64,000 nt of DNA from UBA9959 sp038204165 (GTDB taxonomy: Bacteria; Elusimicrobiota; Elusimicrobia; Elusimicrobiales; UBA9959), in assembly GCA_038204165.1 (NCBI GenBank), contig JBBRDG010000004.1:21443-85442 (forward strand). The letters are read 5' to 3'. The notes under the pieces were generated by a model that was not told the origin of the DNA, made no database searches, and saw nothing but the letters and a program-made list of their open reading frames with translations. Each line of letters begins with the position of its first letter. Position 1 is the first letter of the stretch. Made by a program: the position numbers and the translations under genes. This document shows positions 60,244 through 64,000 of the stretch, piece by piece.

Positions 60244-60732
60244 TTAATATACGGTGCTCCAGTCGCGGGTGGTGATGCGAAACTCCACGCGCCGGTTAAG
60301 GGCGCGGGCCTTCTCCGAATCTTCCTTTAAAGCGGGATCCCTGGAACCATAACCATACACCCTGACAGATTCCGGGTAGATGCCTTTCTTCACCAGGTAC
60401 ATCTTTACGGAGCCGGCCCTTTCCAGGGAGAGCTGCTCGTTAAAAGCATCGGAGCCTGTGTCGTCGGTATGGCCGGACACTATCAGCTTGAGGTGGTTAT
60501 GGCCGAGCAGCACGCTCGCCACACGGTCCAGGAGCTGGAAGGAAGAAGGGAGAAGCCTGGAGGAACCGAGTTCGAATTCTATCGGCCGGATCTGTCTGGT
60601 GGAGACCATATCCATTACCGACTGAAGCTCGAGTTCCGCCCGGCGGGCCTCTTCCCTCTCCGCGGGCTGTAAAGGCCGGGAGCAGCCGCTGATGACGGCC
60701 AGCGCGGCCAGGAAAATAAATGTTTTTTTCAT
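60244..60732 (-). CDS. OmpA-family peptidoglycan-binding lipoprotein
   Basis: 162 residues. The lipobox ISGC (Cys17) is followed by a helical linker and the OmpA/Pal domain: VSGHTDDTGSDAFNEQLSLERA, then VRVYGYGSRDPALKEDSE and NRRVEFRI. The Asp and Arg that hold diaminopimelate are present. It should tether the outer membrane to peptidoglycan. Its ATG overlaps the prenyl synthase stop by 4 nt. No tolB or tolQRA genes lie beside it, so it is probably not the Pal of the Tol system. Confidence 0.92.
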   Translation of the reverse strand: MKKTFIFLAALAVISGCSRPLQPAEREEARRAELELQSVMDMVSTRQIRPIEFELGSSRLLPSSFQLLDRVASVLLGHNHLKLIVSGHTDDTGSDAFNEQLSLERAGSVKMYLVKKGIYPESVRVYGYGSRDPALKEDSEKARALNRRVEFRITTRDWSTVY

Positions 60733-61799
60733 AAAGCCTTCCCTTCGAAATGTCCACCGGTCAGCGAGACGATCAGCGTTTCCCTGCGGAAACGGTAACC
60801 GCGGGCGAAAGCGGTATTACTGAGCAGGAGCGGCGGGGTGGCGGCGATGGTGGAATAGATCCGGTTGCGGCTTATGTGCGGGCGCGCGGCCGGATCGAGC
60901 AGGTTGGCGTGGGAGGCTTCCTCCAGGGTATCCATAGCCCAGTAAACAGGCCAAATAACCGCGGCCCGCAGCGCCAGTTCGGTCTTGGGAATCGCGGCCA
61001 CAAAAGCCTCGCTCTGGTCCAGCCGGTCCACGGCCCAGCACATCCAGCCTGCCGTAAGATCGCGCAGGCGCTCCATGTTTGCCGGCAGGAGCAAGTCGGC
61101 GGGCTTCATGTTCTTCTTATCCAGGTTCTCCTGGGGGATGTAGCAGCGGCCTATGCGCAGGTCCGCGGCAATGTCTTTAATAATATTCGTAATCTGCAGG
61201 GCCGAGCCTATCATCTCGGCGTCCTTTTCCGAAGGAAAATTAGCGCCCGCCCTGGAAGAATTGCGTATGGCCGCGCGATAAAGCCGCGCCCAGAAGATGC
61301 CTGGCGCCCCGCCTATAAGCGCGCAATAACGCTCAAGCTCGGCCGCGGTCCCGAATGCCTTTGGCGTCCCTCCCGGGAAGGTGCGCACGTCCATCTCCAT
61401 CCCTTCGGCGACACCGTCGAGAAGCTCGGAAAAAAGACTCCTGTCCTCTTCCGGAAATTTTTCATAAATAGAAAGTATTTTGGAAAATTTGAGCAGTAGT
61501 TCTTTCTCGGCTGGCTTGCCGGCATGCTGTGACAGGCCGCGCACCTTTTCGACGGCCTGATCGGCGTTAGCGCGTTTATCCAGGCCGCGCATAAGCCGGA
61601 GAATCTCCAGTTTGTCCTCCGCCCCGATGCCGGGGTCGTCCACCACCGTATCCATTACTCGGCAGAGCAGGTAACCCATACCCATAGAGGACTTAACAGG
61701 TTCGGGCATTATCTTTACGCTAAGGTAAAGCGTGCGGGCAACGTTCTTGAGAATGTTTTTTATATCTCCGGAGAGCAGCGCCCTTTCGCGTTTTTCCAT
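60729..61799 (-). CDS. squalene/phytoene synthase family protein (second copy)
   Basis: 356 residues. Head-to-head prenyl synthase: YLLCRVMDTVVDDPG has the first Asp motif and NIIKDIAADLRIGRCYIP the second. The N-terminal SVKIMPEPVKSSMGMGYLLCR resembles squalene synthase more than the copy at 43643. It is about 80 residues longer than that copy. No substrate can be assigned. It is followed, with a 4-nt overlap, by the OmpA lipoprotein gene; upstream is the truncated MFS gene. Confidence 0.86.
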   Translation of the reverse strand: MEKRERALLSGDIKNILKNVARTLYLSVKIMPEPVKSSMGMGYLLCRVMDTVVDDPGIGAEDKLEILRLMRGLDKRANADQAVEKVRGLSQHAGKPAEKELLLKFSKILSIYEKFPEEDRSLFSELLDGVAEGMEMDVRTFPGGTPKAFGTAAELERYCALIGGAPGIFWARLYRAAIRNSSRAGANFPSEKDAEMIGSALQITNIIKDIAADLRIGRCYIPQENLDKKNMKPADLLLPANMERLRDLTAGWMCWAVDRLDQSEAFVAAIPKTELALRAAVIWPVYWAMDTLEEASHANLLDPAARPHISRNRIYSTIAATPPLLLSNTAFARGYRFRRETLIVSLTGGHFEGKAL

Positions 61800-61846
61800 A
61801 CTGTAATTCTACAAAAAATAACCCCGCAGGCACATGACGGTGAAAG

Positions 61847-62288
61847 CTAGTCCTCCGGCGGAGAGGTCAGCGCGGTAGCGGACTGTAAGCCCGCCGCTAC
61901 TTCCGGGGATATCCCCGCCCGTTCGTAAAAAGGGCGCACTTTCACCCGTATTTCACCGAGGCGGGTAAAGAAAGCCAGCGCCCCGGCCATGGACATAACG
62001 CCGCTTATCATTATGGTGTGCGGCGCGCCCAGGCGACTGGCCAGCCAGCCCGCCAGCAGGCTGCCGAACGGGGCCATCCCCATGAAGGCCATAGCGTAAA
62101 TGGCCATGACCCGGCCGCGCTTATCGTCGTCCACTACCGTCTGGATGATCGTATTGGAGGAAGCCATCTGGCTTATCATCCCGAAACTGGCGAAAGCTAT
62201 GGAAAAAGCGGCCAGCGGAAGACTGCGAGAGAGCGACAAAGCTATCAGGCCAGTACCGAAAATAAAGCCGGTGAAGGGCTCCGCGTCC
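61847..62288 (-). CDS. MFS transporter, C-terminal part only (cut at a sequence junction)
   Basis: About 147 residues remain. They match the last third of MFS_3/EntS-type exporters: QMASSNTIIQTVVDDDKRGRVMAIYAMAFMGMAPFGSLLAGWLA is continuous (given here as the family stretch from about residue 40 of the fragment), then a final helix pair and a polar tail. At about 62,270-62,288 the homology stops and sequence from another gene begins on the opposite strand. No start codon can belong to it. The missing 270 or so residues are probably in unlinked sequence of the true genome. Confidence 0.8.
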
Positions 62289-62295
62289 CGCCGGG
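62265..62295. other. probable chimeric junction
   Basis: Two genes on opposite strands, both lacking their N-termini, meet here. Left of it, gene content fits the rest of the window; right of it, the proteins look like Opitutaceae/Verrucomicrobia. No IS, tRNA or direct repeat marks the point. Confidence 0.7.
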
Positions 62296-62600
62296 TGTTG
62301 GTGCGCGGCGTCGGTCCGGCGCTGGCCAAGTTTGGCGTCACCGGTGTGCTTGAGACCCCGACGCTGACGGTTTTTCAAGGTGACCGCCTCGTCGCGCAGA
62401 ATGACGGTTGGCAGGCGTCGGCGGCCGAGGTCACGGCGGCGTCGGCGGCGAGCGGCGCGTTTGCGCTGGAGGCCGGCAGCAAGGATGCGGCGGTGGTGTT
62501 GACACTCGCGCCCGGTTCCTACTCGGCAGTCGTCAGCGGTGCCGGCGGTTTGTCCGGTGCGGCTTTGGTCGAAGTTTACGAGTTGGCGGCGGGGGTGTAA
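62289..62600 (+). CDS. C-terminal fragment of an Opitutaceae-type repeat-domain protein
   Basis: About 103 residues beginning RRVLVRGVGPALAKFGVTG, then TLAPGSYSAVVSGAGG and the end ALVEVYELAAGV. This beta-sandwich repeat is common at the ends of large secreted Verrucomicrobia/Opitutaceae proteins, usually preceded by Ig-like or autotransporter parts. The 5' part is missing at the junction; the open frame back to 62100 is antisense to the MFS gene. Codon choice (GCG, GTC, TCG) differs from the genes to the left. Confidence 0.75.
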   Translation, partial: RRVLVRGVGPALAKFGVTGVLETPTLTVFQGDRLVAQNDGWQASAAEVTAASAASGAFALEAGSKDAAVVLTLAPGSYSAVVSGAGGLSGAALVEVYELAAGV

Positions 62601-62689
62601 CGGCCCTTCGTTGGGAACCGTGAGGCGACTGGACCGGTGCGGGCAAAACCGCGGTGGCGCTTTGGTCGCCCCTGACTACCGTGGCGGCC

Positions 62690-63541
62690 ATGTCACTCAC
62701 GGAGCCCATCGCACCTGTCGCCGAGGACGAGATGCCCACCGATTTGGTGGAGGCGGGCATGTATGCGACGACTCGTGACGGGGCCGATCATGGACTCGTG
62801 GTGCTCGCGCTGGGCCGGCCCTACTGGCTCGTGCCCTCGCCCGAGGGGCAGCGGTTGTTCGTCGAGGCGGAGGCGGCGGCGCGGGTTCGCGAACAGCTCG
62901 CGCGGTATGACCGCGAGAGTATCGACTGGCCGCCGAAACCAGTGGTGGAGACGACGACGTATGGCACCGATCTCATCACGCCGCTGCTGTGGTCGCTCAC
63001 GGTGCTCGTGGTGTTTCATCTGCAAGGCACACGACCGGAATGGGCCGAGCGCGGGGCGCTCGATGCGGCGGCGATCTTCGAGCGCGGCGAATGGTGGCGC
63101 GTCGCGACGGCGCTGTTTCTCCACGGCGATGGCGCGCATGTGATCTCGAATGCGCTGAGTGGCATCTTTCTTTTTACGGCCGTGCTGAAGACGATGGGGC
63201 GCGCCGTCGGCTGGGCGCTCGTGGCAGTCTCGGCGATGGCGGCGAATCTGGCGGTCGCCGCGTTGGCGTATCCGGAACCTTACCGCTCACTCGGGGCGTC
63301 GACGGCGATCTTCGCCGGGCTGGGCCTGCTCACCGGCCGCATGCTCGGCGTGCTGGTGCGCGCGGATCGGCGGCAGCGCGGGCGCGCGATGTTTGTCGCG
63401 CTGGGTTCGGGCGTGATCGTGTTCGCGCTCTACGGTGCGGGCGGCGGCGCGGCACGGGTGGATATCGGCGCGCACCTCGCCGGATTCGGCGCGGGACTCG
63501 TAAGCGGGTTTATCGCGGAACGGTGGCGCTCACGTTGCTGA
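62690..63541 (+). CDS. rhomboid-family intramembrane peptidase
   Basis: 283 residues. A soluble N-terminal region (about 1-105) precedes six TM helices. Rhomboid landmarks: RGEWWRVATALFLHGDGAHVISN (helix 2, with the His and Asn), the catalytic Ser in SLGASTAIFAGLG (GxS form GAST), and the catalytic His in DIGAHLAGFGAG. It would cleave membrane proteins within the bilayer. The start is uncertain: ATG 62690 is taken, with GTG 62654 in frame upstream. It lies right of the junction and is probably from another organism. Confidence 0.85.
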   Translation: MSLTEPIAPVAEDEMPTDLVEAGMYATTRDGADHGLVVLALGRPYWLVPSPEGQRLFVEAEAAARVREQLARYDRESIDWPPKPVVETTTYGTDLITPLLWSLTVLVVFHLQGTRPEWAERGALDAAAIFERGEWWRVATALFLHGDGAHVISNALSGIFLFTAVLKTMGRAVGWALVAVSAMAANLAVAALAYPEPYRSLGASTAIFAGLGLLTGRMLGVLVRADRRQRGRAMFVALGSGVIVFALYGAGGGAARVDIGAHLAGFGAGLVSGFIAERWRSRC

Positions 63542-64000
63542 CCCGCTCGACGCGGGAGAAGTCGTTGCCGAAATATGCCACGGCGTCCGGCGCGGTGTCG
63601 TCGATCTGGGCGAACTGTGCGAGCGGTTGCGCGGTGCGGAATCCGGCGATGGCGAAATCCGAACCGTGGTTGATCCGCAGGAGCGGTGCGGCGGGCGTGG
63701 GCGGAGCGGCGCGGAGGTGGCGGATGTCGACTTGGTGCGCGTCTTCGAAGGCGAGGGCGGGGCGCGCGTCCGGGTTGCGCAGCGTGAACTGCACGTTGTC
63801 GAGCGTGATCCCTTTTGCGTGGCGGACGTAGAGGCCGTAGGCGGGCAGCGAGTCGCCGAACATGCGGTTTTCCGGATAGGCTTTTTCTTTTTCCGGCACG
63901 GCTTTCGCCGCGTGCGCGGCGGTGCCCTGGCCGAGCACCTCGACGCGGATGTCGCGCAACACGACGCCCTCGATGAAGTGACCGGGAATGCCCGTGATCG
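63510..64000 (-). CDS. GH28/parallel beta-helix protein, C-terminal part (cut by window edge)
   Basis: About 163 residues visible, read from the right edge: ITGIPGHFIEGVVLRDIRVE, then EKAYPENRMFGDSLPAYGLYV and KGITLDNVQF. These coils match the C-terminal turns of polygalacturonase-like (GH28) beta-helix proteins of Verrucomicrobia. The catalytic Asp coils lie beyond position 64,000, so enzyme activity cannot be judged. It overlaps the rhomboid gene end by 32 nt on the opposite strand. Confidence 0.75.
   Translation of the reverse strand, partial: ITGIPGHFIEGVVLRDIRVEVLGQGTAAHAAKAVPEKEKAYPENRMFGDSLPAYGLYVRHAKGITLDNVQFTLRNPDARPALAFEDAHQVDIRHLRAAPPTPAAPLLRINHGSDFAIAGFRTAQPLAQFAQIDDTAPDAVAYFGNDFSRVERVSNVSATVPR

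Noticed and set aside
62100..62288. N-terminal part of the plus-strand frame ending at 62600
   Set aside because: It is antisense to clear MFS sequence; only the part from 62289 has Opitutaceae-type homology.

Overview
The window reads as bacterial chromosome with high GC, dense coding and compact operons. The main part (1 to about 62,270) looks like an uncultured diderm. It encodes an RND pump, OmpA-type and other lipoproteins, a predicted outer-membrane barrel, and a type IV pilus core whose major pilin has the short KKGFTLIE class III leader. It also has two clostripain-like (C11) secreted peptidases and several signal-peptide TPR proteins. This mix suggests an Elusimicrobiota-like lineage. 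That placement is inference from gene content only; there is no rRNA gene here.

Layout. 1-5.3 kb: 5' part of ornithine carbamoyltransferase, then secreted protein, RND pump and lipoprotein. 5.3-9.2 kb: redox and iron block on the minus strand (cNMP-binding protein, solo receiver, glutaredoxin-like/thioredoxin reductase fusion, Fe/Mn SOD, bacterioferritin). 9.2-13.5 kb: FAD protein, M15-type peptidase, a candidate structured RNA and a C11 peptidase. 13.5-19.2 kb: hypC-D-E-(membrane protein)-F. 19.3-24.7 kb: tRNA-Tyr, tRNA-Leu, prepilin peptidase, pilin, tRNA-Ser, smpB, outer-membrane protein and pilus ATPase. 24.7-39.8 kb: a long minus-strand run including a subtilase, efp, htpX-lemA, M24 peptidase, rsmA, murC, an NTPase relative without a P-loop, TPR, LysM/FecR-like protein, histidine kinase and rdgB. 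39.8-47.0 kb: TPR genes, second C11 peptidase, a prenyl synthase and dcd. 47.1-62.2 kb: rplM-rpsI, a coupled phosphatase-family trio, HIT, rpsU, dnaG, rpoD, a small MscS-like channel, rplU-rpmA-obgE, OmpA lipoprotein, a second squalene/phytoene-type synthase and a truncated MFS transporter.

At about 62,265-62,295 the sequence changes character. A minus-strand MFS gene and a plus-strand gene with a repeat domain typical of Opitutaceae/Verrucomicrobia both lose their N-termini at the same point. Everything beyond (rhomboid, GH28-like C-terminus) looks Opitutaceae-like. I read this as a probable assembly chimera.

The observations I rate highest are: (i) an UshA-type phosphatase translationally coupled to a lipoprotein paralogue lacking most metal ligands and then to a degenerate HAD acid-phosphatase relative; (ii) a recurrent promoter-to-start arrangement (-10 box 6-9 nt before the start codon, no Shine-Dalgarno) implying leaderless mRNAs for rplM, rplU and others; (iii) four abutting hairpins before a C11 peptidase gene; (iv) a THEP1-family protein without Walker A, coupled to murC; (v) a glutaredoxin-like/TrxR fusion in an oxidative-stress block with two output-less signalling proteins; and (vi) an EF-P with an unusual loop tip.
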